In this document: one piece after another, positions 1 through 7,295 of the stretch
Numbering within the stretch: position 1 is the stretch's first letter
How the letters are laid out: the number at the start of each line of letters is the position of its first letter
Source: an uncultured Mollicutes bacterium
GTDB taxonomy: Bacteria > Bacillota_I > Bacilli_A > Acholeplasmatales > JAEDCM01
NCBI GenBank assembly: GCA_947166335.1
Contig: CAMVDS010000004.1
Location: forward strand, 1 to 63,340
Length of the DNA stretch: 63,340 nucleotides
Direction: 5' to 3'
The notes under the pieces: model-generated
What the model was told of the DNA's origin: nothing
Seen by the model: only the letters and a program-made list of their open reading frames with translations
The model's database searches: none
Position numbers and translations under genes: made by a program

Positions 1-1436
1 ACTATGTACTTGCTACATATGGAACAGGTGCTATTATGGCTGTACCTGCACACGATCAAAGAGATTATGATTTTGCTAAGAAATTTAATCTTGAAATTAT
101 CCAAGTTCTAGAAGGTGGAGATATATCTACACAAGCATATGAAGAAGATGGCTTACATATAAATAGTGGCTTCTTAAACGGATTAAACAAAGAAGATGCT
201 ATTAATAAAATGATTGAATTCCTAGAATCTAAAGGTATAGGTTCTAAAAAGATTACTTATAGACTTAGAGAATGGATTTTTGCTAGACAAAGATATTGGG
301 GTGAACCAATTCCAGTAGTTCATTATGATGGCTATGATGAAGTATTACCTGATGATGAACTTCCATTAGTATTACCAGAACTTGATGATTATAAACCAAA
401 AACAAGTGGTACAGCACCACTAGAAAATGCTACTGAATGGAAGAAGTATGTAAATAAGAAAACTGGTGAAGTTGGTAAAAGAGAAACTAATACAATGCCA
501 GGTTCTGCAGCTAGTTCATGGTATTTCTTAAGATACATTGATGCACATAATGATAAAGAATTTGCTAATTATGAATTATTAAAGCACTGGATGCCAGTAG
601 ATCTATATGTCGGTGGCCCAGAACATGCTGTTGGTCACTTATTATATTCAAGATTCTGGAATAATTATTTATATGACAAAGGATTAGTTCCAGTAAAAGA
701 ACCATTTAAAAAGCTTGTTCACCAAGGTATGATTTTAGGATCTAACGGTGAAAAGATGAGTAAATCTAGAGGTAACGTAGTTAACCCTGATGATGTAGTT
801 AGAGATTATGGTGCAGATTCACTTAGACTTTATGAAATGTTTATGGGACCTCTTATGGCAGAAAAGCCTTGGAGTGAAGCTGGACTTGATGGAGCTAGAC
901 GTTTCTTAGATAGAGTTTATAGATTTGTTACAGGCACTAATTCAAATATTGAATTTGTAAATGAAGAAACACCAGCACTTGATTTAATTTATAACCAAAC
1001 AGTTAAGAAAGTATCTGAAGACTTTGATAATTTATGCTTTAACACTGCAATTAGTCAAATGATGATTTTCTTAAATGAAGCAACAAAACAAACTAAAGTT
1101 AATAAAGCATATGTAGAAGGCTTTGTTAAGATGTTAAGCCCAATTACACCACATATTTGTGAAGAATTATGGGAATTTATGGGTAATAAAAATACAATTG
1201 CTTATGAATCATGGCCAAAATATGATGCAACAAAGCTTGTTAGTGATACTATATTTATGATGGTTCAAGTAAATGGAAAACTAAGAGATAAAATTGAAGT
1301 ATCTTTAGATGAGACTGATGATTCAATCAAGAATAAGGCTTTATCAAGCGATAAAGTAAAAGCTTTTACTGATGGCTTAACTATTGTAAAAGTAATAGTA
1401 GTACCAAAGAAAATAGTTAATATTGTTGTAAAATAG
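1..1436 (+). CDS. leuS: Leucyl-tRNA synthetase, 5'-truncated by window edge
   Basis: Class I aminoacyl-tRNA synthetase that charges tRNA-Leu in the cytoplasm. The reading frame is open from base 3, giving 477 visible residues; the HIGH motif and most of the editing domain lie outside the window. The first residues contain [15 protein letters not shown], the conserved end of the LeuS CP1 editing domain. The catalytic core follows with WYFLRYID and the [16 protein letters not shown] segment. The KMSKS motif is at 753-767, and the anticodon-binding helical and C-terminal tRNA-binding domains complete the protein. A hairpin terminator follows the stop codon directly, so leuS ends its own transcript. 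Identification is secure; only the 5' end is missing. Confidence 0.97.
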   Translation, partial: YVLATYGTGAIMAVPAHDQRDYDFAKKFNLEIIQVLEGGDISTQAYEEDGLHINSGFLNGLNKEDAINKMIEFLESKGIGSKKITYRLREWIFARQRYWGEPIPVVHYDGYDEVLPDDELPLVLPELDDYKPKTSGTAPLENATEWKKYVNKKTGEVGKRETNTMPGSAASSWYFLRYIDAHNDKEFANYELLKHWMPVDLYVGGPEHAVGHLLYSRFWNNYLYDKGLVPVKEPFKKLVHQGMILGSNGEKMSKSRGNVVNPDDVVRDYGADSLRLYEMFMGPLMAEKPWSEAGLDGARRFLDRVYRFVTGTNSNIEFVNEETPALDLIYNQTVKKVSEDFDNLCFNTAISQMMIFLNEATKQTKVNKAYVEGFVKMLSPITPHICEELWEFMGNKNTIAYESWPKYDATKLVSDTIFMMVQVNGKLRDKIEVSLDETDDSIKNKALSSDKVKAFTDGLTIVKVIVVPKKIVNIVVK

Positions 1437-1460
1437 GCAGAATTCTTTCTGCTTATTTTT
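1437..1460 (+). terminator. Rho-independent terminator after leuS
   Basis: A perfect 6-bp stem (GCAGAA/TTCTGC, loop TTCT) is followed by TTATTTTT directly after the leuS stop. Confidence 0.75.
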
Positions 1461-1481
1461 AAAAAAATGGGGGGGGTATTT

Positions 1482-2321
1482 TTGAGTAAAGTATGTAAAA
1501 ATTTATATATTATAGGCATTATTTTTTCAATGCTTATATTAGCTTTTTCAATCGTTTTATATTTTTGTAATAATATAGAAGGATTTGAAGTATTATATGA
1601 TGTATATGATAAATTAAATGAAATAGGTATTGTAAATATGAATTATAATACTAATATATTAATATGTTCAGCAAATAGTGTTTTAATGCTTATATTAGTT
1701 ATATTAAAAAAGCCATACAAAAGCATGGCTATTACGATAATTGTTTTATCTGCTTTATCTAGTAATTTATTTGGTATAGTTTCATCAATTATTCTTTTAG
1801 TTCAAAATAAAAAAGAAAGATCTGTTACTACTAGAACTTATGAGGATGTAAATGAAAATGGTGAAAAAGTAATTGTAAAGGAAGTAGTTCCTGTAGTACG
1901 AAAAGAAAGAAAACCAATTAGAAGATTAGATGTTAAGACATCTGATACAGTTTTATTAACAATAGGAATGATATTAGGACTAGTATTAATATATTTATAT
2001 GTATTTATGCTTATTATTAATGAAAAAACATTATTTGATTTTTTCTCTTTAAAAATGTCAGCAGCAGAGGCATTCTACTTATTCATATTTGTTTTTGTTT
2101 ATGCATTATTTGTAATTGTTATATTACTTATTCCTGCTATCTATATCTTTATAAGTATTATTTTCTCAATACTAGTACTTACAACAAGAAGAAAGTTCTT
2201 CGCAAAAGCACTTTCTATATCAGGCTTTCTAACATTAAATATATTTAGTGGTATAGCTGCAATAAGAATGCTTAAAAGATTTAAAAATGAAGAAGAAAAA
2301 GAAAAAGACTTAATCGCTTGA
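1482..2321 (+). CDS. Hypothetical polytopic membrane protein
   Basis: I do not recognise a family. From the TTG at 1482 it is 279 residues. It has about six hydrophobic segments: one at residues 7-30, two between about 50 and 105, and three in the C-terminal half from about 155. A charged cytoplasmic-looking loop at about 107-150 is rich in Lys, Arg, Glu and Val. The ATG at 1467 is in the same frame, but it immediately precedes a run of eight G (1469-1476). That run looks like the ribosome binding site for the TTG six bases downstream, so TTG is the preferred start. The G8 run is itself odd in such A+T-rich DNA. The stop lies inside the stem of the following terminator. The gene has no operon partner. 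Confidence 0.75.
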   Translation: MSKVCKNLYIIGIIFSMLILAFSIVLYFCNNIEGFEVLYDVYDKLNEIGIVNMNYNTNILICSANSVLMLILVILKKPYKSMAITIIVLSALSSNLFGIVSSIILLVQNKKERSVTTRTYEDVNENGEKVIVKEVVPVVRKERKPIRRLDVKTSDTVLLTIGMILGLVLIYLYVFMLIINEKTLFDFFSLKMSAAEAFYLFIFVFVYALFVIVILLIPAIYIFISIIFSILVLTTRRKFFAKALSISGFLTLNIFSGIAAIRMLKRFKNEEEKEKDLIA

Positions 2322-2334
2322 TTAAGCCTTTTTT
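2309..2334. terminator. Bidirectional terminator between convergent genes
   Basis: A 7-bp stem CTTAATC/GATTAAG with loop GCTT is followed by CCTTTTTT on the + strand and preceded by an A-rich stretch that becomes a T tract on the - strand. It contains the stop of the upstream gene and abuts the end of the tetR-like gene. Confidence 0.7.
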
Positions 2335-2899
2335 AATGCTTTCTATTTAATATATCATCAAGTGATAAAAAACATGCACGTGTAGCAATATCTTGAACTT
2401 CATCTAAAGAAATGCTTATTCTTTCTTTTAGATAGTCAAAATATAATCTCATTATTCCGGCAGCATAGAAACTAGAATAATAACTTACATTTTTACTATC
2501 GGTATGATAAAGTTTATTATAAATATTATTAATTAAAGTTTCTAACATTTCTTCTAATAGATTTCTTATAAAAAAATAAGTATCATTTTTTGCTATTCTT
2601 TTATAGAATGATAAATTATCTTTTATGTTTTTTGTTAAGTCGATAAAGATATTATGAATATCATTTTCTGTGTTTCTAAAGTTTTTAGAAAGTGATTGTT
2701 CTAAAACGATAGAAGTATCATTCTTATAATCGTTAATAACATCTTCAATACAACTATAATGTAAGTAGAAAGTTTTTCTACCTATATTTGCTTTTTCGGT
2801 AATCATTTTAACTGTTATTTTGTTATAGTCATAAACTAATATTAATCCCATTAGTGAATCTTTTATTGCTTTTTTTGTCTTTTCAACTCTCTTATCCAT
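2333..2899 (-). CDS. TetR/AcrR-family transcriptional regulator
   Basis: A 188-residue one-component repressor. The N-terminal helix-turn-helix is typical of TetR: a first helix around residues 5-20, then ITVKMITEKANIGRKTFYLH, where recognition-helix residues GRKTFYLHY match the family pattern. The remaining 130 residues are an all-helical ligand/dimerisation domain of unassigned specificity. The start is set by AGGAGG seven bases upstream of the ATG. It is transcribed divergently from the degV-like gene, and the 125-bp gap holds inverted repeats suited to a dimeric TetR repressor. It probably controls itself and that neighbour, perhaps in response to a fatty acid or other hydrophobic ligand, which is inference only. 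Confidence 0.88.
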   Translation of the reverse strand: MDKRVEKTKKAIKDSLMGLILVYDYNKITVKMITEKANIGRKTFYLHYSCIEDVINDYKNDTSIVLEQSLSKNFRNTENDIHNIFIDLTKNIKDNLSFYKRIAKNDTYFFIRNLLEEMLETLINNIYNKLYHTDSKNVSYYSSFYAAGIMRLYFDYLKERISISLDEVQDIATRACFLSLDDILNRKH

Positions 2900-2912
2900 A
2901 TAAACCTCCTAC

Positions 2913-2958
2913 CCATTTTTACACAAATGTGTAATAATACACAATAATGTAAAAATGG
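2913..2958. promoter_or_regulatory. Putative TetR operator pair between tetR-like and degV-like genes
   Basis: An 11-bp perfect inverted repeat, CCATTTTTACA (2913-2923) and TGTAAAAATGG (2948-2958), encloses two tandem palindromic motifs, TACACAAATGTGTA (2920-2933) and TACACAATAATGTA (2938-2951). Their starts are 18 bp apart. Such spacing would place two repressor dimers side by side just upstream of both genes. The A/T-rich DNA after 2960 probably carries the degV-side promoter, but no convincing -35/-10 pair could be chosen. Confidence 0.55.
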
Positions 2959-3024
2959 CTATTGAATATATTATGATTATATCATAAAATGAAAAAGGTT
3001 TAAATATAAATGAGGTGCAAAATA

Positions 3025-3906
3025 ATGAATGATTATAAGATTTTTATTGACTTATCAACTGATATAGAAGCTAGTTATGTAAGGGATAATGGAATTGAAT
3101 TTATCCCAATGGAATATAAGATTGGTGAAGAAACAAAAATAAGCTATTCAGTTGAATCAGATGAAGTAATGAAAGCTTTCTATAAGGCTATGAAAGATGG
3201 CTTAATTACATCAACAAGTCAAATAACTCCATATAAATATGTTGAATACTTTACTCCTTTCTGCGAGAAGAATATAGATATCTTGTATTTGCCTTTATCA
3301 AGCGGTTTATCTCAAACATATTCAAGTGCAAAAATAATTAATAAATTAGTAAAAAGTAAAGAAGAGTTAAACCAAAAATATCCAAATATTAAAATTGAGA
3401 TTCCTGATACTTTATCAGCAACTGCTGGTATAAGCTTACTTGCTAATATGGCAGTTGAAAATAAGAATAAGGGAATGACTATAGAAGAAAATGCTAAAGC
3501 AGTAAAAGAAGCTGTTCTTAAACTTAAAGCAACTTTCCTAGTAGAAAACTTAACATATTTAAAGAGAGGCGGAAGAATTAAAGCTACTACAGCATTCATT
3601 GCTGGAGCCTTAAACATAAAGCCTGTATTAATTATAAATAAAGAAGGAAAGCTTGAAACTATTGCTAAGAAGCATGGCGTAAAGAAAGCTGCTTCATACT
3701 TAGTTGAAAAATTTAATGAAGAATGGGATGGAATTCATAAATTAGTTTATATTTCACATGCTGATGCCATAGATACAGCTAATTATGTAAAAGATAAGCT
3801 ACTTGAACAACATAGTGATCTAGAAATTAGAATTGTAATGATTTCACCTATAATTGGTGCACATGTTGGACCAGGTATGTGTGCATTATGTAATTTTGTT
3901 AAATAA
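3025..3906 (+). CDS. DegV/FakB-family fatty-acid-binding protein
   Basis: A DegV-fold protein of 293 residues. Members bind a fatty acid and, as FakB, present it to the kinase FakA for phosphorylation and use in phospholipid synthesis. Seen here: IFIDLSTDIEASYV at the N-terminus (DegV normally has D-S-T/S-D), TSTSQITP around residue 65, LPLSSGLSQTY around 95, SATAGISLL around 132, the RGGRIK loop around 183, and INKEGKL near 207. The ATG at 3025 has GAGGTG ahead of it; an in-frame ATG at 3010 lies upstream of that site and is rejected. The divergent TetR regulator suggests expression tied to a lipid or hydrophobic signal. fakA is not in the window. Confidence 0.9.
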   Translation: MNDYKIFIDLSTDIEASYVRDNGIEFIPMEYKIGEETKISYSVESDEVMKAFYKAMKDGLITSTSQITPYKYVEYFTPFCEKNIDILYLPLSSGLSQTYSSAKIINKLVKSKEELNQKYPNIKIEIPDTLSATAGISLLANMAVENKNKGMTIEENAKAVKEAVLKLKATFLVENLTYLKRGGRIKATTAFIAGALNIKPVLIINKEGKLETIAKKHGVKKAASYLVEKFNEEWDGIHKLVYISHADAIDTANYVKDKLLEQHSDLEIRIVMISPIIGAHVGPGMCALCNFVK

Positions 3907-3929
3907 CACTGATTTTTCAGTGTTTTTTT
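3905..3929 (+). terminator. Terminator after degV-like gene
   Basis: Stem AACACTGA/TCAGTGTT with loop TTTT runs into a T tract. The next promoter begins in the T tract itself. Confidence 0.8.
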
Positions 3930-3937
3930 GTTATAAT
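3929..3937 (+). promoter_or_regulatory. Extended -10 promoter of GNAT gene
   Basis: TGTTATAAT is a perfect extended -10, 16 bases before the ATG and overlapping the end of the preceding terminator. No good -35 is visible. The short leader carries GGTGAT as ribosome binding site. Confidence 0.6.
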
Positions 3938-3952
3938 ATTATCGGTGATAAT

Positions 3953-4423
3953 ATGGAATTAATTAGAAAGATAGAAGAAAAGGATATTGATACATGCTTA
4001 AATTTGTTAAAACAAGTATGTGGTGTCCATGCAAGAATTAGACCTGATTTGTTTAAAGATGGTATGACTAAATATAATAAAAAAGAATTAAAAGAACTTA
4101 TAAAAGATATGGATAAACCAATCTTTGTTTATGAAAAAAATGATAAAGTATTAGGTTATATTTTTTGCCAGATAATAATACAAAATAGTTCAGTTAATCC
4201 AAAAGAGATTAAAACACTATATATTGATGATTTATGCATAGATGAAAAAAGTAGAGGTAACCATATAGGCACAAAATTATATGAATATGTCTTAAAGTAT
4301 GCTAAAGATATAAAGTGTTATAATGTAACACTCAATGTTTGGGAAGGAAATGATAGTGCTAAAAAGTTTTATGAGACCTGTGGAATGGGAGTTCAAAAAA
4401 CATATATGGAAAAAATATTATAA
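3953..4423 (+). CDS. GNAT-family N-acetyltransferase
   Basis: A 156-residue acetyl-CoA-dependent acyltransferase. Strand beta-4 is visible as IKTLYIDDLCIDEKSRG, followed by the pyrophosphate-binding loop SRGNHIGTKLYEYV (R/Q-x-x-G-x-G/A type) and a C-terminal WEGNDSAKKFYETCGM, the usual GNAT alpha-4 region. The ATG at 3953 follows GGTGAT at a normal distance and gives a standard-length N-terminus (MELIRKIEEKD). The acceptor cannot be predicted. The gene forms a monocistron with its own extended -10 promoter. Its end has only a weak CGCT/AGCG hairpin (about 4433-4450). Confidence 0.88.
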   Translation: MELIRKIEEKDIDTCLNLLKQVCGVHARIRPDLFKDGMTKYNKKELKELIKDMDKPIFVYEKNDKVLGYIFCQIIIQNSSVNPKEIKTLYIDDLCIDEKSRGNHIGTKLYEYVLKYAKDIKCYNVTLNVWEGNDSAKKFYETCGMGVQKTYMEKIL

Positions 4424-4504
4424 ACTAAATATCGCTTAATATAGCGTTTTATCAACATTTATTTAAAAATATCAACTTTTTATATTAAAATATCAAAACA
4501 TTTA

Positions 4505-4513
4505 TGTTATAAT
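4505..4513 (+). promoter_or_regulatory. Extended -10 promoter of CPBP-like gene
   Basis: TGTTATAAT lies 40 bases before the ATG. Three imperfect copies of TATCAA occur just upstream (4450-4500), and no consensus -35 is present. Confidence 0.55.
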
Positions 4514-4552
4514 TAATTTATAGTAAATTAATCGTTCGAAGGGGGCATTTCT

Positions 4553-5356
4553 ATGGATAAAGTAAAATCCATCGTAAAAGCATTACTTTTTGGCGCTATA
4601 ATGCTTTTATTCTTTGTTGGATCAGCTTTAATTGCTAAAGCACTAAAATTATCTGCAAATAGAACATATATTTTACAAGGTGGCTTTGCCTTATTAAGCA
4701 TTCTAGTTCCTATCTTCTATATTGGGCATAAGGACTATAGCGCTAGTGATATTGGCTTTAATAAACCTACAAAAGGAATAATGAAGAGACTATTATTCTA
4801 TGTGCCATTACTTGCAGTATTTTCATTATTAATTTCTTTTAACAAAAATTTAGGAATTAAATCATTAATCGTTCAAGCATTTGCATATGGATCTATGGCT
4901 ATTGCTTGTGAAGTATATTTTAGAGCAGTTATTCAAAAAGAACTTAGGGGAAAATTTAACGTATTAGTTGGCTTAATTATAATTGCTATTATTTATGCAG
5001 CTGCTAATATGTATTATTTCAAGAGAGTAACAAGCTATAAACAAATTATCTTATTATGTGCATTCTCATTCTGTGTTGCAGGTATTACAGGTATAATTAT
5101 TGAATCTAAAGGTAATATTATCATTACTGCACTATTCAATATAATTTATTTGGTACTTGGTATTAACTTTGTTGGCGGCGGAAAGAAGATATTACTTGCT
5201 CAAGGTATTTGCATGTTAATATTAGCTATCTATGGTTTCTACTTATTAATTATGTACTTTAAAGATCATAAAGTTATAAAAGAAGAACCAGTAGAAGAAA
5301 TTAACAAATCAAACAACGAAGAGTTTGATGAAAACGGAAATATGACTATAGAATAA
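4553..5356 (+). CDS. CPBP/CAAX-protease-like membrane protein, active-site motif degenerate
   Basis: A 267-residue protein with about eight hydrophobic segments and a charged, Glu/Asn-rich C-terminal tail of about 25 residues. The segment IACEVYFRAVIQKEL (around residue 120) aligns with the EExxxR motif of CPBP intramembrane metalloproteases, but the first Glu is Cys. The later FxxxH and HxxxB motifs appear as NMYYF and ALFNIIY, without the metal-binding histidines. It therefore looks like a non-catalytic relative or a different membrane protein with a similar fold. The start is supported by GGGGGC (4541-4546). A strong hairpin overlaps its stop codon. Confidence 0.6.
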   Translation: MDKVKSIVKALLFGAIMLLFFVGSALIAKALKLSANRTYILQGGFALLSILVPIFYIGHKDYSASDIGFNKPTKGIMKRLLFYVPLLAVFSLLISFNKNLGIKSLIVQAFAYGSMAIACEVYFRAVIQKELRGKFNVLVGLIIIAIIYAAANMYYFKRVTSYKQIILLCAFSFCVAGITGIIIESKGNIIITALFNIIYLVLGINFVGGGKKILLAQGICMLILAIYGFYLLIMYFKDHKVIKEEPVEEINKSNNEEFDENGNMTIE

Positions 5357-5382
5357 ACCACGACAACGTGGTTTATATTTTT
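5353..5382 (+). terminator. Terminator overlapping a stop codon
   Basis: A perfect 10-bp stem ATAAACCACG/CGTGGTTTAT with loop ACAA, then ATTTTT. The GGAGG of the next gene starts one base later, so partial read-through into that gene is plausible; I see no separate promoter for it. Confidence 0.75.
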
Positions 5383-5393
5383 GGAGGTTTTTT

Positions 5394-5930
5394 ATGGATG
5401 TAGTTAATGAATCAGAATTTAGTGTTGATGAGATAACAAAAGAAACAATTAAATGTATGCGTCTATCTGGTATAAGATTACTAATCTTAATAATTATAGT
5501 ATCTATATTTGTTGCACTTGGTGCAGCTGGATTAATATATTCAATAATAGTACAAAAGAATGTATCTGATTTTGCAGTTATAATGAGTTGTTTTATTATA
5601 TTATTATTAATGCTACTATATTTTAAGTTTATGCATCCAAAAACAATTAAAAAAGGATATCTAAGTGATTTTGGAGATTCTATTAGATTTCAATTTGTAT
5701 TTCATATAAATAGATTTGATTGTAAGACAATTTCAGCAAAATCAACAACAAAAGGTACTTTCAAATACGAAGAATTGAAAAAGATAGTAGAAGATAAAGG
5801 AATACTTAGATTATATATAGCTAAAAGAAATTTCATTCCTGTAAGATTAGAAAACTTTAAAAATAATGAATTTGAAAAAATAAAAAAAGCTTTTGATAAC
5901 TTAAAAGTAAAATATATCGTTAAAAAATAG
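5394..5930 (+). CDS. YcxB-like membrane protein
   Basis: A 178-residue protein: a cytoplasmic N-terminus of about 28 residues, two transmembrane segments at about 29-50 and 60-80, then a soluble C-terminal domain. The layout and the C-terminal pattern (FKYEELKKIVEDKGILRLYI, then RNFIPVRLENF) resemble the YcxB-like family seen in Gram-positive bacteria, whose function is unknown. GGAGG is seven bases before the ATG. It probably depends on read-through of the terminator at 5353-5382. Family assignment is from pattern only. Confidence 0.65.
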   Translation: MDVVNESEFSVDEITKETIKCMRLSGIRLLILIIIVSIFVALGAAGLIYSIIVQKNVSDFAVIMSCFIILLLMLLYFKFMHPKTIKKGYLSDFGDSIRFQFVFHINRFDCKTISAKSTTKGTFKYEELKKIVEDKGILRLYIAKRNFIPVRLENFKNNEFEKIKKAFDNLKVKYIVKK

Positions 5931-5935
5931 ATAAA

Positions 5936-5976
5936 AAAAGAAAAAACTTTCAATTAATTTAATTGATTGTTTTTTT
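5936..5976 (+). terminator. Terminator after YcxB-like gene
   Basis: Stem TCAATTA/TAATTGA with loop ATT, flanked by an A run and followed by a T-rich tract. It is A/T-only apart from one pair and therefore of moderate strength. The following promoter begins two bases later. Confidence 0.55.
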
Positions 5977-5977
5977 A

Positions 5978-5986
5978 TGGTATAAT
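5978..5986 (+). promoter_or_regulatory. Extended -10 promoter of PHP gene
   Basis: TGGTATAAT lies 19 bases before the ATG, with the Shine-Dalgarno AAGGTGAT between them. No consensus -35. Confidence 0.6.
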
Positions 5987-6004
5987 TTTTTTGAAGGTGA
6001 TAAT

Positions 6005-6832
6005 ATGCTTGATTTTCATATTCATACAACTTATTCAGATGGCACTGATGATTTATTAACTGTAATAGATAAAGTTAAAGATTATAACTATTTTTCTATT
6101 ACTGATCATGATTCCATTGAAAGTGCTAAATATATATCAAAAAATGGCTTAAATTTGCCAAATTATGTAAATGGAGTAGAACTTTCTACTATAGATTTAG
6201 GAAGGTCAATTCATATTCTTTTTTACAATTATGATGTGAATAGTAAAGTATTAAATGATGTAATAGATGAAATAGATTTAAATAGAAAAGATAGATTACT
6301 TGAACGTATAAATATTTTAAAGGATAATTATAAAATTGACTTTAAAAAAGAAGATATAGATTACCTATTAAGTCTTCCTAACCCAACAAAACCAAATATT
6401 GCATCAGTTATTGTTAAATATGGCTATGCTATAGATGTTGATCAAGCTATTAAAGATTTTTTATATCATAAACTTGAAACTAAAAAAATATCATCTGAAT
6501 ACGTTATAAGAAAACTTAAAGATGAAAAAGGCATTTTAATACTTGCTCATCCACTAGGCGGTATTGGAGAAAAAAGAGTTGATAGCGAACAATTAATTGA
6601 AAGACTAAATAGATTTATAGGCTATGGTATAAAAGGATTAGAATGTTGCTATAGTATGTATAACAATTATGAACAACAATTTTTACTTAATTTAGCTAAA
6701 AATAATAATTTAATTATAAGTGGCGGTTCAGATTATCATGGCAAGAACAAGAAGGTTCAACTAGGTACTTTATCAGCAGATAATAATAAAAATTATGAGT
6801 ATATAAATTTAATGGATTTTATTAAGCGCTAA
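6005..6832 (+). CDS. PHP-domain metal-dependent phosphoesterase
   Basis: A 275-residue PHP protein of the YciV/TrpH type, which hydrolyses nucleotides or oligonucleotide 3',5'-bisphosphates in characterised members. All metal-binding PHP motifs are visible: DFHIHTTYSDG at the N-terminus (HxH), SITDHDS around residue 35, GVELS around 59, LAHPLGG around 183 and SGGSDYHGK near 245. The ATG at 6005 gives an N-terminus that starts directly at the first beta strand and has AAGGTGAT upstream. It is a monocistron between its own extended -10 promoter and a GC-stem terminator. The substrate cannot be inferred. Confidence 0.88.
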   Translation: MLDFHIHTTYSDGTDDLLTVIDKVKDYNYFSITDHDSIESAKYISKNGLNLPNYVNGVELSTIDLGRSIHILFYNYDVNSKVLNDVIDEIDLNRKDRLLERINILKDNYKIDFKKEDIDYLLSLPNPTKPNIASVIVKYGYAIDVDQAIKDFLYHKLETKKISSEYVIRKLKDEKGILILAHPLGGIGEKRVDSEQLIERLNRFIGYGIKGLECCYSMYNNYEQQFLLNLAKNNNLIISGGSDYHGKNKKVQLGTLSADNNKNYEYINLMDFIKR

Positions 6833-6843
6833 ATGCGCTTTTT
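6824..6843 (+). terminator. Terminator after PHP gene
   Basis: Stem AAGCGC/GCGCTT with loop TAAAT, then TTT. The stop codon lies in the loop. Confidence 0.7.
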
Positions 6844-6879
6844 AATATAATTAATTATATTTAAAAGAAGATTTTTCTA

Positions 6880-6888
6880 TGTTATAAT
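6880..6888 (+). promoter_or_regulatory. Extended -10 promoter of YbjN-like/ACT-MBL operon
   Basis: TGTTATAAT lies 20 bases before the ATG of the first gene; AAGGAGTGAT follows as ribosome binding site. Confidence 0.6.
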
Positions 6889-6908
6889 TTAAGACAAGGA
6901 GTGATAAT

Positions 6909-7292
6909 ATGTTAAAGAATTTAATTGAAAAACTAAAAAAAGAAGATGTAGATTTTAAATCTGTAGATAATGATAAGGAATTAATTGTTACATTTGGGAT
7001 TGAATTATCATTTTCAAATATAGTATGTGAGTTTTCATATGATAAAGATGAAAAAGTAGTTAGATTCTATAGTGAATTATTAGAATTTAATGATGATACA
7101 TTTGAAGATGGATTAGAATTAGTAAATGATATTAATTATAATTCGATGTTTGTAAAAGCATATTTAGATGATGATAATATTCTATGCGCAGAATATTATA
7201 TTAGTGGTATTGATGAATTATCTAATACTCTAATTGATGATTTATTAAGCGATGTTGCTAATTTAGAAGAATTATTAGAAGAATACATCTAA
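6909..7292 (+). CDS. YbjN-like small acidic protein
   Basis: A 127-residue, strongly acidic protein with no membrane segment. It has an alternating strand/helix pattern: an N-terminal helix (LIEKLKKEDVDF), several strands (LIVTFGIEL, VVRFYSELLEF, SMFVKAYLDDDNILCAEYYI) and an acidic C-terminal helix ending LLSDVANLEELLEEYI. This matches the general shape of YbjN/secretion-chaperone-like domains, but I have no diagnostic motif and function is unknown. It is the first gene of a two-gene unit; the next ATG is three bases after its stop, so the two are probably translationally coupled. Confidence 0.6.
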   Translation: MLKNLIEKLKKEDVDFKSVDNDKELIVTFGIELSFSNIVCEFSYDKDEKVVRFYSELLEFNDDTFEDGLELVNDINYNSMFVKAYLDDDNILCAEYYISGIDELSNTLIDDLLSDVANLEELLEEYI

Positions 7293-7295
7293 AAT

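Noticed and set aside
36..38. ATG at 36 as the start of leuS
   Set aside because: The frame is open upstream to the window edge and encodes conserved LeuS residues (YVLATYGTG), so this ATG is internal.
1265..1519. Open frame of 84 codons on the - strand over the end of leuS
   Set aside because: It lies antisense to the conserved LeuS C-terminus and spans a terminator; its protein has no domain pattern or ribosome binding site.
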